Source: Prochlorococcus marinus
Lineage (GTDB): Bacteria; Cyanobacteriota; Cyanobacteriia; PCC-6307; Cyanobiaceae
Length of the DNA stretch: 64,000 nucleotides
NCBI RefSeq assembly: GCF_001180265.1
Contig: NZ_CVSW01000032.1
Coordinates: 455,988-519,987 of the forward strand
Direction of reading: 5' to 3'
The position numbers and the translations under genes are program-made. Positions within the stretch are counted from its first letter, which is position 1; every line of letters starts with the position of its first letter. This document shows, piece after piece, positions 1 to 7,562 of the stretch. The notes under the pieces are model-generated. The model was not told the origin of the DNA and did no database searches. It worked only from the letters and a program-made list of their open reading frames with translations.

Positions 1-182
1 TCAATATTGGCAACTTGAAACAAGGTCCATGAATTTGGATTTCTAGCTCCTCCAATACAGTCGATAACTTGACCGACCCAATAATTTTTATTCTTTTCAT
101 TAATATTTTGGCAATTTTCTTTTTTAATTGCGACATAATCACCAGGCCTAACGAAAAGAAACTCAGGAGTTGCTAAGCTCAC
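1..182 (-). CDS. DUF3104-like small protein, partial (C-terminus outside window)
   Basis: The reading frame starts with GTG at 182 and is still open at base 1, giving 60 residues. It contains RPGDYVAIKKE near residue 12, YWVGQVID near residue 34, and GGARNP followed by LFQVANI. This GDYV...WWVGQVI...GGAR...LFQVADI pattern is what I recall for DUF3104, a family restricted to marine picocyanobacteria with no known function. No membrane segment is visible. A strong inverted repeat lies directly upstream of the start. Confidence 0.7.
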   Translation of the reverse strand, partial: MSLATPEFLFVRPGDYVAIKKENCQNINEKNKNYWVGQVIDCIGGARNPNSWTLFQVANI

Positions 183-186
183 AATA

Positions 187-223
187 AATAACTTATAGTA
201 TATACGTACTATAGTAAGTTATT
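187..223. repeat. Inverted repeat upstream of the DUF3104-like gene
   Basis: The arms AATAACTTA (187-195) and TAAGTTATT (215-223) are perfect complements. Inside them TATAGTA (194-200) pairs with TACTATA (207-213), so the whole forms a long dyad with a small bulge. It begins 5 bases upstream of the GTG start at 182. It may be an operator or a hairpin in the 5' leader. No U-run follows the arm on the minus strand, so it is not a typical terminator. Confidence 0.5.
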
Positions 224-279
224 AGTTTTGTTGCCGAGCTTTGATTTATTTAGCAAACTAGGGGTAATTCAAAAATAAA

Positions 280-372
280 ATGGAATCCACTGAAATTGCT
301 ATATTTTCAACATTATTGGGGTTAATTTTGGCTTTAACTGACGCTTATATAGAAAGAAATATACCTGGATGA
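280..372 (+). CDS. Putative 30-residue membrane peptide
   Basis: ATG at 280 opens a 30-codon frame. Residues 6-20 are a single hydrophobic helix (AIFSTLLGLILALT), followed by a charged tail DAYIERNIPG. Size and shape resemble small photosystem or cytochrome subunits, but I cannot match it to psbI, psbM, psbT, petL, petM, petN or psaM. It faces the Hli-like gene convergently with a 20-base gap. Real but unidentified, or possibly spurious. Confidence 0.4.
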   Translation: MESTEIAIFSTLLGLILALTDAYIERNIPG

Positions 373-392
373 TAATAATTCCAATTCATTTC

Positions 393-548
393 TTAAATCA
401 AATAAGATTTAAGCTGGTCTAATATGTCGGAACGGTTGGAAACTAATTTTGTAAAAACTAAATATATCAACCCTCCCATTGCGAGTCTTCCGTTAATTTT
501 CTCTAACTGCTTAAGTTTTCTAAACAAATTACTTTCGCGATTAAACAA
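393..548 (-). CDS. High-light-inducible (Hli)-like one-helix protein, divergent
   Basis: The frame opens after an in-frame TAA, with TTG at 548 as the only sensible start, and encodes 51 residues. It carries LEKINGRLAMGGLIYLVF, matching the chlorophyll-binding ExxNGRxAMxG helix of Hli/ELIP proteins, which protect photosystems under light stress. The C-terminal part (TKLVSNRSDILDQLKSYLI) lacks the usual glycine-rich tail, and the helix has GG after RLAM where a bulky residue is usual. It is therefore a divergent member. The start is uncertain because no Shine-Dalgarno sequence is visible. Confidence 0.6.
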   Translation of the reverse strand: MFNRESNLFRKLKQLEKINGRLAMGGLIYLVFTKLVSNRSDILDQLKSYLI

Positions 549-646
549 AATTTAAAGGGTATAGAAAATAAAAAAGTATTGATTACTTCAAAATTAAAAA
601 AAAATTAAAAAATTTATAGAAATATCATTTCAAATACGAATTAAAT

Positions 647-784
647 TTAAAGCCAAGCTTCTTTCATCTCAAGATAAAGTCTTTCACTCTCAGCAGAATT
701 AATTTTGCTGTCTGAATAGGACTGTTGCTGCTGCTGTTGCTGTTGCTGGGTTGAGTTAGTATTAGGGTTTTGAACTTCGCTCAT
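647..784 (-). CDS. Small polyglutamine-containing hypothetical protein
   Basis: ATG at 784 opens a 45-codon frame. The N-terminus is Asn/Thr/Ser-rich, residues 13-21 are nine glutamines encoded by mixed CAG and CAA codons, and the tail (residues 31-45) is SAESERLYLEMKEAW-like, probably a short helix. I do not recognise it. The charged, conserved-looking tail after the Q tract argues for a real gene. No membrane segment. Confidence 0.5.
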   Translation of the reverse strand: MSEVQNPNTNSTQQQQQQQQQSYSDSKINSAESERLYLEMKEAWL

Positions 785-899
785 TAGAAGACTTTAGATT
801 TGTGTTTATTCTCTCATATTTAGAGCTTTTTTTGTCAATTTAAATTCTTAAATTTTATTTAAATTTTCTATGTTTTTAATTTTCCTGAATTGAGTGAAG

Positions 900-1001
900 T
901 TATTTCGCTACAGTAGTTTTGGCATATAGAAATTTAACTTCCCAATATACAATGCCTAGGAAGATAGCACTTGCAATGATAATTTCAGAAATGGCTAACA
1001 T
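900..1001 (-). CDS. 33-residue single-helix membrane peptide
   Basis: ATG at 1001 opens a 33-codon frame. Residues 2-19 form one hydrophobic helix with early Glu6, then WEVKFLYAKTTVAK gives a basic cytoplasmic tail. It is typical of the small membrane proteins of picocyanobacteria. No family recognised. Confidence 0.45.
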   Translation of the reverse strand: MLAISEIIIASAIFLGIVYWEVKFLYAKTTVAK

Positions 1002-1148
1002 TTTATTTTCAATACTAATTTAATTTTGGTATCAATTTACACAGAATGCAATAGGTACTAATTACATTTAAGATTTAAAAAAAATCTTATTGAATAAAAT
1101 AAAGCATCGAAATAATATAAGATTTTAAGTTAGATACATATTATTTTC

Positions 1149-1583
1149 GTGGGAAATTTCATAAATTCAACTACTCTTATACCTTTAATGCCTTTAGTAA
1201 CCTCTTTATTTATTTTTATTTTGTTGGTAAGTTTTAACAGAACTCTTAACAGATTAACAAAACCAGTTACGGCACTGGTTGCATTATCTTTGTTAAGTTC
1301 TGCTTTTATAAGTTCATTTGACTATTTTAAGAAAATAGAACAAGAATTAGTTTTATCTGAATTTCTCAAGTTTTTTAAAGAAAAAAATTTAGTTATACAT
1401 CTCAATTTGGTAAATGAAAAAATTATAATTTTTTTCTCATTAATAATGCTATTGATTATTGGAATATCTTTTTATAAATTGCCTAGAAAAAAAGGTTATG
1501 TCTCATTGATGATTAGCCTTGGGTTAATATCTTCTTCGGTGATGCTCTCAATATTGCTAATAGATTTCTCAGCACTAATCTAA
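1149..1583 (+). CDS. Stand-alone NdhF-like N-terminal fragment (membrane protein)
   Basis: GTG start, 144 residues, several membrane helices. LIPLMPL near residue 11 followed by SFNRTLNRLTKPV near residue 28 matches the start of NdhF-type antiporter subunits of NDH-1 (LIPxLPL...SFNxTxNRL). Residues 80-140 also track the next NdhF helices (HLNL...KKGYVSLMISLGLISSSVML, compare GYVRFYAYLSLFSSSML). Full NdhF is over 600 residues, so everything after about the third helix, including the proton-channel helices, is absent. There is no continuation downstream: the gene ends normally and overlaps PTOX by 4 bases, convergently. It could be an accessory NDH-1 subunit or a decayed duplicate. Confidence 0.55.
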   Translation: MGNFINSTTLIPLMPLVTSLFIFILLVSFNRTLNRLTKPVTALVALSLLSSAFISSFDYFKKIEQELVLSEFLKFFKEKNLVIHLNLVNEKIIIFFSLIMLLIIGISFYKLPRKKGYVSLMISLGLISSSVMLSILLIDFSALI

Positions 1584-2089
1584 ACTACACTAATGATTGA
1601 CAAAGCTTCGTTAAGTTCTTGGACATGATTTAATTCATCTTGAGCAATTTCTTTTATTTTTTGATCATTTGGATTATCTATTAAATATTTGGAATAAGTC
1701 TCAAATGCATGTTCTTCGATTTTTATGTTTACATCATAAGCATTAGCAGGAGAGAAGAAATAATAAAAAACCATGATCCAATAATAGACAAGCACAAGGT
1801 GTCTCGCAAAAAATCTATCAACCCAGAACCTATCTCCTCCTCTTTTTTCCATTTCTTTAAGATGCTCAGTTTCGTTAATAGCTTGATAAAAATGTTCTTT
1901 CATTAAAAGCATTGTTTTTTCATTTTTAATTCCTAGGGATTCTTTAAAATGAAGAACTGAAAGAAATGCAAAATAAGGTGATCTAGCTATTACTTCTAAA
2001 ACCCAAAATCTTTGTAAAGATCTACCAGAGTATATGAAGTCTAAGAAGTTAACAGTACTATTCAAAATCAAAGAATTTAATTTCTTCAT
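1580..2089 (-). CDS. ptox: Plastoquinol terminal oxidase (PTOX, alternative oxidase family)
   Basis: 169 residues, normal for cyanobacterial PTOX. The di-iron ligand motifs are all present: LEVIAR with E32 (LET family motif), NETEHL with E73 and H76 (NERMHL), IEEHA near residues 124-128 (LEEEA), and DELNH with E152 and H155. The family oxidises plastoquinol and reduces O2 to water at the membrane surface, acting as a safety valve when photosystem I or carbon fixation is limiting. It is known in high-light Prochlorococcus. The gene is convergent with the NdhF-like fragment. Confidence 0.9.
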   Translation of the reverse strand: MKKLNSLILNSTVNFLDFIYSGRSLQRFWVLEVIARSPYFAFLSVLHFKESLGIKNEKTMLLMKEHFYQAINETEHLKEMEKRGGDRFWVDRFFARHLVLVYYWIMVFYYFFSPANAYDVNIKIEEHAFETYSKYLIDNPNDQKIKEIAQDELNHVQELNEALSIISVV

Positions 2090-2244
2090 AAATTTCGCTT
2101 TTCTTTAAGTATAATTACTCAGCCTCTCGAGGACTAAAATATAACTAACTACTTAACTAAAAATTAATATTTATAGCCTATAAATTGTTATTTCCATTGA
2201 AATATTTTTTTTTCATGTATTAATTGGTTAGATAAAAATTTTAT

Positions 2245-2385
2245 ATGACAACCACCGAAAAAATTGCAAATGCTAAAAAGAGGATTGATGAATTAGAAAG
2301 ACTTATAAAATATTGGAATGATTCAGACCATAATGAGACAAAAATAGTAAATTTTAAAAGGAACATTGAAAATAAAGTTGCTTAG
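2245..2385 (+). CDS. 46-residue charged hypothetical protein
   Basis: ATG at 2245. The 46 residues are lysine/glutamate-rich and predicted helical (IANAKKRIDELERLIKYW), with coiled-coil-like spacing of Ile and Leu. No membrane segment and no family recognised. Confidence 0.5.
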   Translation: MTTTEKIANAKKRIDELERLIKYWNDSDHNETKIVNFKRNIENKVA

Positions 2386-2532
2386 ATTTTGATGATTAAG
2401 GCTGATTAACTTTTATCTACTTAAGGTGATTTAATATCTTTGATGTTTTGAATATTGTTTGATTTTTAAATAGAGCAATTAAACCTATTCTCAAAAACGG
2501 TAAGGAAGAAATAATGTAAAAGAAAAATTAAT

Positions 2533-2646
2533 ATGAAAACCTTTTCAAAAAAATATTTAGTTCCGATTAAATTTATACCATGGGTGTTTTGGATATTTAT
2601 CTCTTTTATGAGTATATATTTGTGTAAGATAGCTTGGGTAAGTTAA
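2533..2646 (+). CDS. 37-residue membrane peptide
   Basis: ATG at 2533. A basic N-terminus (KTFSKKYLVPIK) precedes a tryptophan-rich hydrophobic helix at residues 14-37. It ends 13 bases before the end of the convergent 102-residue gene. Not recognised. Confidence 0.45.
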   Translation: MKTFSKKYLVPIKFIPWVFWIFISFMSIYLCKIAWVS

Positions 2647-2659
2647 ATAATTAATAATT

Positions 2660-2968
2660 CTAGCTTCTCCTTAACCAATCAGGAGCACCGCCAAACCAAT
2701 CAGATATATCATCTTCATTTGGGTTGAAATGATTTTCTTTATCTAGTCCATCTAACCCAAATGATTGTAAGAGGTTTTCAATCCCCCCATCATTTTTTGT
2801 ACCGTTCCTTCTAAAGCTATTAGCTTTTTTCAGCCAAAGAGAAATTGTCGAATTATGGTGTGCAAATTTCTCAACATATATCCTTTCTTCTAATGTAATT
2901 GATTTATCTTGAGCAATTCTTTTAATTATTCCTTGGATCTTTAGTCTTTTTGCATTGCTAAGGAGCAT
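2660..2968 (-). CDS. Conserved hypothetical soluble protein
   Basis: 102 residues starting MLLSNAKRLKIQGIIKR. Residues 1-50 are predicted helical and basic; the tail (residues 70-102) is acidic with DDISDWFGGAPDWLRRS. The start is the only good ATG, followed by a long AT-rich intergenic stretch. I do not recognise the family; the tail with paired Trp and Gly-Ala-Pro looks conserved. Confidence 0.6.
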   Translation of the reverse strand: MLLSNAKRLKIQGIIKRIAQDKSITLEERIYVEKFAHHNSTISLWLKKANSFRRNGTKNDGGIENLLQSFGLDGLDKENHFNPNEDDISDWFGGAPDWLRRS

Positions 2969-3275
2969 TTTTGATAAATTATTATTTTATTAATCTTTTT
3001 ATAGAAAGGATTATTAAATATATCTTGTCAATGTTAATTTCAACAAATTAACTATTTAAAAAGGTTTTTAAGCAAGAAAAGTCTTAAGACACTAAAAAAA
3101 GGGATCAATAAGTTACGTATGATACGTTAATTCATTTATTAAACTTATAATTCCTACAAATTAGATAAAAAAAATCAATCCATTTTTAAGAATATTTTGA
3201 AATTAAGATAAGTGGACGCAGTTGTTGCGCTATAGTAAATATGTACTAATATTAGTACAGATGTATTATTAAGAT
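2969..3275. other. Gene-free AT-rich stretch with two short palindromes
   Basis: No convincing coding frame is seen on either strand. It separates two divergent genes, so it should hold promoters for both. It contains a 13-base inverted repeat (3115-3127) and an 18-base perfect palindrome (3242-3259), the latter 17 bases upstream of the ATG at 3276. Confidence 0.6.
3242..3259. promoter_or_regulatory. Perfect 18-base palindrome, possible operator
   Basis: TGTACTAATATTAGTACA reads identically on both strands and lies 17 bases upstream of the 67-residue gene. It has GTAC-N8-GTAC spacing. It does not fit NtcA (GTA-N8-TAC) or the cyanobacterial LexA box as I recall it (GTAC-N4-GTWC). A dimeric regulator site or a small RNA hairpin are both possible. 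Confidence 0.4.
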
Positions 3276-3479
3276 ATGAAAGTAATTTCATCTTCTCCTT
3301 ATGCCCCTTTTAATTCAAAAGAGTGGAATTATCTAATAAGCAAAAATGCAAAGTTTGAAAATACTCCAATAAAGATTCAAAAAAAATTTTATAGAACTTT
3401 TTCTCTAAAAAAGATTGAAAAAGATGAACTTTTGCAAGAGAATAATAAATTACATCAACAAATGCAACTTGTATTCTGA
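3276..3479 (+). CDS. Hypothetical protein, 67 residues
   Basis: ATG at 3276. The N-terminus (SSSPYAPFNSKEWNYLISK) is followed by a lysine-rich region and a helical end with KKIEKDELLQENNKLHQQM, which looks like a short coiled coil. It has no membrane segment. Unrecognised. Confidence 0.5.
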   Translation: MKVISSSPYAPFNSKEWNYLISKNAKFENTPIKIQKKFYRTFSLKKIEKDELLQENNKLHQQMQLVF

Positions 3480-3572
3480 TAGAAAAATATTAACTAACAA
3501 TCTTTTTATTGAATTTTATTTTACGAGATCCATTTTTTTGTTAGATTAGTAGAAATACAAGAAGGATTTAAT

Positions 3573-3863
3573 TTGGCTGTTGATCGAGAACTTTTAAAAG
3601 AAGTTACACAAGAACTTTGGAATACCGTAAAAAAACTAAGGCCTGAGATAGATCGGCAAACTCGACTTCAATTAGTTTTAAAGGCCTTATTAACTATTGG
3701 AGATTTGCCAGATCAAATGCAAGCTGCCATGGTAGTAGGCGTTTGCGCAGAAATGGATAAGAGTGATATTGATAATGTTGAAACTAATTCACAAACTAAA
3801 GATTCAAGCGGAATTGATACTTCTACAGGCAGAAAAGTAGTACGAAGAAGTTCAGCTAAATAA
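3573..3863 (+). CDS. Conserved hypothetical, helical N-terminus with disordered tail
   Basis: A TTG at 3573 starts a 96-residue protein (MAVDRELLKEVTQELWNTV). Residues 1-65 are well-formed amphipathic helices with normal codon use. Residues 68-96 are Ser/Thr/Asn-rich and end in a basic RKVVRRSSAK, probably disordered. No other start fits without losing the conserved-looking first helix. Family not identified. Confidence 0.6.
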   Translation: MAVDRELLKEVTQELWNTVKKLRPEIDRQTRLQLVLKALLTIGDLPDQMQAAMVVGVCAEMDKSDIDNVETNSQTKDSSGIDTSTGRKVVRRSSAK

Positions 3864-3874
3864 ACCTGAAACGA

Positions 3875-4078
3875 TCATCCTTTAATTTTCTTTGATTCGT
3901 TTTTATTAAGTCTATTGAATAGGTAGTACGAAATTACAAGTAACAGGGGAACGAATATTGAATGTAAAGTCATCATTAATTCTGTTTGGCCCATTCCTAT
4001 AAGATTTGACTCGCTTGGGAGTTGTTCTGACCAAGTACCAACTAAATGCCATGCTTGAGGAATTGATAAGAAAAACAT
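3875..4078 (-). CDS. Single-pass membrane protein, 67 residues
   Basis: The protein begins MFFLSIPQAWHLVGTWSEQLP. One strong hydrophobic helix spans residues 38-55 (LHSIFVPLLLVISYYLF), then a basic tail with NKNESKKIKG. It converges on the preceding gene with an 11-base gap. Unrecognised. Confidence 0.55.
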   Translation of the reverse strand: MFFLSIPQAWHLVGTWSEQLPSESNLIGMGQTELMMTLHSIFVPLLLVISYYLFNRLNKNESKKIKG

Positions 4079-4194
4079 ATAAGAGCTATAAGTTAAGTTT
4101 ATGTTCAGGTAAAGATTATCATTATTGAACGTTTTTGCTTTCTTTATTCTTATTTCTTAACTAAGTATTTGTAGAGTTATAAAAAGAACTTGAT

Positions 4195-5724
4195 TCATAA
4201 ATTTATTTTCTTAAGAAGAGTTTTAAATTCTTTTTTACCAATAATTTTTTCAGCTGCGTAAGCACCACTTGCTGAAACAGCAGGAATTCCAATACCTGGA
4301 AATGTACTTGCACCGCAAGTAAATAAATTTTTTACTGGAGTTTTGCAGCCTGGGAAAAGACCTTTTGCCGCAGATATTGCAGGTCCATAACTACCACAAT
4401 GGGTATTGGTGAAATTTTTATGAGTGATTGGGGTTCCTAGCATCTTTAAATCAATCCTTTCATCTATGTCAGGGATGAATTTTCGCAATGCATTAAGGAA
4501 TATCGAACATCTTTCTTCTTTCAAATTTTTATATGATAATCCCTTCGGATTTAGGTTTTCCCAAATTTCCCAAGGTTCATTTGCGGGAGTATATCCATGA
4601 AGAACATGTTTTCCTTTGGGGGCCATATTTTGATCTAAAACAGATGGGATTGAAAATACAGCTATATTTCTTTCTGATGTTATACCTTTTCCCCACTCAT
4701 CAACATGTATCGCATGTATTGGCAAATCTTCAAGGCCATCAGCATCAAAACCTAAATGTATATGAAGGAATGAATCACATATATCTGGATTCAATGCTTT
4801 TGGTTTCCATTTTTTGGAAATTTCATTTGGAACTAACTTTTTTAAATTCCAGACATCAGTATTCGTGACAACAGATTCACAGCTATACCTTAAACCATTA
4901 TTAAGAGTTATACCTGTAGCTAGATTTTTATTGAAGTTAATTGTCTTAACTCTCGATGAGAGAATTAATTCTCCTCCATTTTTTTTAAATCCATTAATTA
5001 AGGCTTTTACAATAGATTCACTACCTCCTTTAGGGTATTCAAGATATGAATTTGGTTCAAACCATTCGTTAAATAAAGTAGCCATCGCAGCTGTATTTGT
5101 ATCATGCATTGACATACCACTTATCAAAAAACTCAATAAATCAACCCAATTTCTGAGAAAAGGATCCTCTAGATGATTATTTACTAAATTCCCAAAGCCC
5201 TTATTAATTTTTGGTATTTGCTTGATGTTAGGTAAAAATTTTGAGGTTAAATTTATTAGATCTAAGAAATTTATTGATTCGGGAGAAAATGAGAGTAAAG
5301 GTATTTCATTTATTAGTTTGCTAAGAGGTTTTATTCCGGAAATAAATGATTCCCATTCTTTAACAGATTTCTCACCTCGTAAAGTTTTAATTGTTTGTTT
5401 AAAAGGTTCTTCTCCCACATCAAGATTGAAATTGCCTTCTGGGACAATTACTTGCCAACCTTTGTATTGAAATAGTTCAACTTCTTCATCAAGTAATTTA
5501 AGAATTTGCCCTAAGGGATTAGTTGTCGGCCATTTACCTATTCCACTCCATAATGAAGGACCTGATTCGAAAGTGTAACCTTTTCTTTTGAAACTGTGAG
5601 CAACACCTCCAGGTTTGGTATGTGCTTCACATATAAGTACCTTTTTACCAGCTAAAGAGAGGATAGAACCACAACATAATCCACCTATACCACTACCGAT
5701 TATTACAACATCATACTTATCCAT
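4195..5724 (-). CDS. CRTISO/CrtH-like FAD-dependent carotenoid oxidoreductase
   Basis: 509 residues. The N-terminal dinucleotide motif VVIIGSGIGGLCCGS (residues 6-20) binds FAD. GGVAHSFKRKGYTFESGPS follows near residue 40, and the C-terminus has CGASTFPGIGIPAVSASG, all hallmarks of the phytoene desaturase/carotenoid isomerase superfamily. The length and N-terminus are close to CrtH (prolycopene cis-trans isomerase). Picocyanobacteria carry several paralogues, so whether this is the real CrtH or a related enzyme acting on another isoprenoid cannot be settled here. The gene stands alone with spaced neighbours. Confidence 0.75.
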   Translation of the reverse strand: MDKYDVVIIGSGIGGLCCGSILSLAGKKVLICEAHTKPGGVAHSFKRKGYTFESGPSLWSGIGKWPTTNPLGQILKLLDEEVELFQYKGWQVIVPEGNFNLDVGEEPFKQTIKTLRGEKSVKEWESFISGIKPLSKLINEIPLLSFSPESINFLDLINLTSKFLPNIKQIPKINKGFGNLVNNHLEDPFLRNWVDLLSFLISGMSMHDTNTAAMATLFNEWFEPNSYLEYPKGGSESIVKALINGFKKNGGELILSSRVKTINFNKNLATGITLNNGLRYSCESVVTNTDVWNLKKLVPNEISKKWKPKALNPDICDSFLHIHLGFDADGLEDLPIHAIHVDEWGKGITSERNIAVFSIPSVLDQNMAPKGKHVLHGYTPANEPWEIWENLNPKGLSYKNLKEERCSIFLNALRKFIPDIDERIDLKMLGTPITHKNFTNTHCGSYGPAISAAKGLFPGCKTPVKNLFTCGASTFPGIGIPAVSASGAYAAEKIIGKKEFKTLLKKINL

Positions 5725-5763
5725 TAAATATTTACTTTACTCTTCAAGTAAAACTAATTCGTT

Positions 5764-5874
5764 TTAGACAAATGTATTAGTTGAAGTTGTAATACTTAGC
5801 ACAACAGCAAGGAAGAATATGTAAGGAACTGCTTTAAGAGGTATGTAGCCTTGACTTTTAGAAATAAAATCCAT
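5764..5874 (-). CDS. 36-residue membrane peptide
   Basis: I chose ATG at 5874: the open frame runs upstream to 6000, but that part is AT-rich and lacks protein-like character. The peptide is MDFISKSQGYIPLK, then one helix (residues 17-32) and the tail TTSTNTFV. It looks like a real small membrane protein. Function unknown. Confidence 0.55.
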   Translation of the reverse strand: MDFISKSQGYIPLKAVPYIFFLAVVLSITTSTNTFV

Positions 5875-6047
5875 TAATTTAGTTACTTTATGTAAATATA
5901 ATAACGAGACATTGTTCCTTATGTGTGCCAAAAAAATATTTTTTTGGAAATATATTGAAACAAAGAAATCTTTTTGCGTAGATTTTTTAACTAAGAACAT
6001 TTTTTGTGAAGTTATCTTAGTATTTGATTCTTAGGTTAAAATCTATT

Positions 6048-6533
6048 ATGAAAAACTTTCCTGATATTAATGAGATAAAGCTATTAGAAAAAAATTCTCA
6101 AAAAAATGGTAGCGGAATCGTACATGAGGAATTGTTAGGAATATGGAAGTTTAAGTATGTATGGGGAAAGGAGTCAGATGAAATCAAAAATATACCCAGT
6201 TCGATCCTCCAAGTATTGTCGGCAAGACTCGAATTAAAAAGTAAAAATAAAGAGGATCAAATAAATTATGAAATAAAAAATTCAATTAATTTTGGATTAT
6301 TAAATATTACTTTTATTGGCAGGGCAGAATTAAAAGGGCTTAGACCTTTATTGGCTTTCTATTTTGAAGAATTGAAAATTAGTATTAGTAGTCTTCCAAT
6401 ATTTAATAAGGAACTAAAAAAACCAGAAGATAAAAAAATGCCTTTTTTCTCACTTGTAGGAATTAGTACTAAAGATAATTGGTTATGTGCTCGAGGCAGG
6501 GGCGGAGGGCTCGCAATATGGGTAAAGTCTTAA
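6048..6533 (+). CDS. Fibrillin/PAP-like conserved hypothetical protein
   Basis: ATG at 6048 is preferred over an upstream TTG at 6024, giving 161 residues. The sequence has LLGIWKFKYVWG near residue 32, a beta-rich middle with NITFIGRAELKGLRPLLAFYF, and ends NWLCARGRGGGLAIWVK. The LxGxWxxxY opening and the terminal RGRGG-x-L-x-x-W/V motif resemble plastid lipid-associated (fibrillin) proteins of thylakoids and lipid droplets. The match is by pattern only. No membrane segment. Confidence 0.55.
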   Translation: MKNFPDINEIKLLEKNSQKNGSGIVHEELLGIWKFKYVWGKESDEIKNIPSSILQVLSARLELKSKNKEDQINYEIKNSINFGLLNITFIGRAELKGLRPLLAFYFEELKISISSLPIFNKELKKPEDKKMPFFSLVGISTKDNWLCARGRGGGLAIWVKS

Positions 6534-6534
6534 T

Positions 6535-6750
6535 TTAGTGGTATTCTCCTGGATGATCTACCTTTCTTACGGTAACTTTATCAACTTTTTGTCCATTAAA
6601 TCTTAAGAGATCATCTCCTGAAAAGTCATAACCTAAGCGTTGACCTATCAGGGCTACATCATCTGCTGTAGAGGATGTAGTAACCTGCTTTTTTAAGTCT
6701 TCATCGGATTGCATCTTAATTAAAAATTTTCTTATTTCAGAAAAACTCAT
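6535..6750 (-). CDS. Nif11-domain small protein
   Basis: 71 residues: MSFSEIRKFLIKMQSDEDLK, then TADDVALIGQRLGYDFSGDDL. This is the Nif11 domain, found in leader peptides of ribosomal natural products and in free-standing cyanobacterial proteins. The tail (LLRFNGQKVDKVTVRKVDHPGEYH) has no Gly-Gly cleavage site and no cysteine-rich core. No modifying enzyme or transporter lies nearby. It is therefore probably not a peptide precursor. Confidence 0.75.
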   Translation of the reverse strand: MSFSEIRKFLIKMQSDEDLKKQVTTSSTADDVALIGQRLGYDFSGDDLLRFNGQKVDKVTVRKVDHPGEYH

Positions 6751-6841
6751 TACTAGAATTTGATTATTTGTTGTTAAAAAAATTTATAAAATCTTTTTCT
6801 TAGTTAGAACAAGATAAATAGATAATTATTATACTATTTTT

Positions 6842-7159
6842 ATGACTTACTTATTATTGTATATAGTTGGCGTAATTTTAATATGGTGGACATATCGTGT
6901 TGGTTGGCTTGAGGCGCTCAAAACAGTAGTTAAGGTTATTGTTCCCTCAGCGCTTATTATTTTATTTAACATTAAAGCCGGAAGATTACTTTTTAAAAGC
7001 CCTTTAGTCGGTTTTTTAAGCGCTTTACCTACTTCTATTTTTATTTTTAGAGGTTCATTACCTTTAGTTAGTTATATAAATAACTGGATTGAAAATAAAA
7101 TAAATAAAATTGATGATTCGGAAGTTATAGATACCGATTCCGTGACTTTAGATGATTAA
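6842..7159 (+). CDS. Conserved hypothetical membrane protein
   Basis: 105 residues. Hydrophobic segments lie at about 2-18, 29-46 and 53-72, and the C-terminus (residues 80-105) is acidic, ending DSVTLDD. It converges on the 130-residue gene with a 6-base gap. No family recognised. Confidence 0.6.
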   Translation: MTYLLLYIVGVILIWWTYRVGWLEALKTVVKVIVPSALIILFNIKAGRLLFKSPLVGFLSALPTSIFIFRGSLPLVSYINNWIENKINKIDDSEVIDTDSVTLDD

Positions 7160-7165
7160 TTTATT

Positions 7166-7558
7166 TCAATCAAATCCAAGAAATAATTCTTTGTGTACAA
7201 CAAGAACATCAAATAAAGTTGTTCCATGAATAGGACTTAATGGGATTTTGTCTATATTCAATGCTTCTGCGCAAATTAAATGAGCATCCCATTTTGTATC
7301 GTGATCACTTATTTCAATTGACCACTCAATTACTTTTTTGAAATGTTCTGGCATCTCCGAACCAATTTTTCTGCAAATTTGACATAGAACTGACAAAAGA
7401 GGAGGTTTTGATGACCTTTTTAAATCTTTAACAAGACTAGGTTGTGTAAAAACACTTGTATATCGAATGTAGTCTATCAATTCATATTCTTCTTTAGTAA
7501 GAGCTGCTTTATCTAATGCTCTTTCAAATTCGTCTATGGGGGTTATGGGCCTATCCAA
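7166..7558 (-). CDS. Conserved hypothetical soluble protein next to tatA
   Basis: 130 residues, MDRPITPIDEFERALDKAAL at the start, then mostly helical with VLCQICRKIG near residue 58. It lies only 4 bases downstream of tatA on the same strand and so is probably co-transcribed. It has a picocyanobacterial look, but I know no function. Confidence 0.65.
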   Translation of the reverse strand: MDRPITPIDEFERALDKAALTKEEYELIDYIRYTSVFTQPSLVKDLKRSSKPPLLSVLCQICRKIGSEMPEHFKKVIEWSIEISDHDTKWDAHLICAEALNIDKIPLSPIHGTTLFDVLVVHKELFLGFD

Positions 7559-7562
7559 GATA

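Noticed and set aside
3242..3259. NtcA or LexA binding site
   Set aside because: NtcA needs GTA-N8-TAC, while here the spacing is 10. The LexA box I recall has GTAC-N4-GTWC, while here the spacing is 8.
4533..5470. Plus-strand open frames opposite the CRTISO-like gene
   Set aside because: They are antisense shadows of a gene with clear FAD motifs, and their products are not protein-like.
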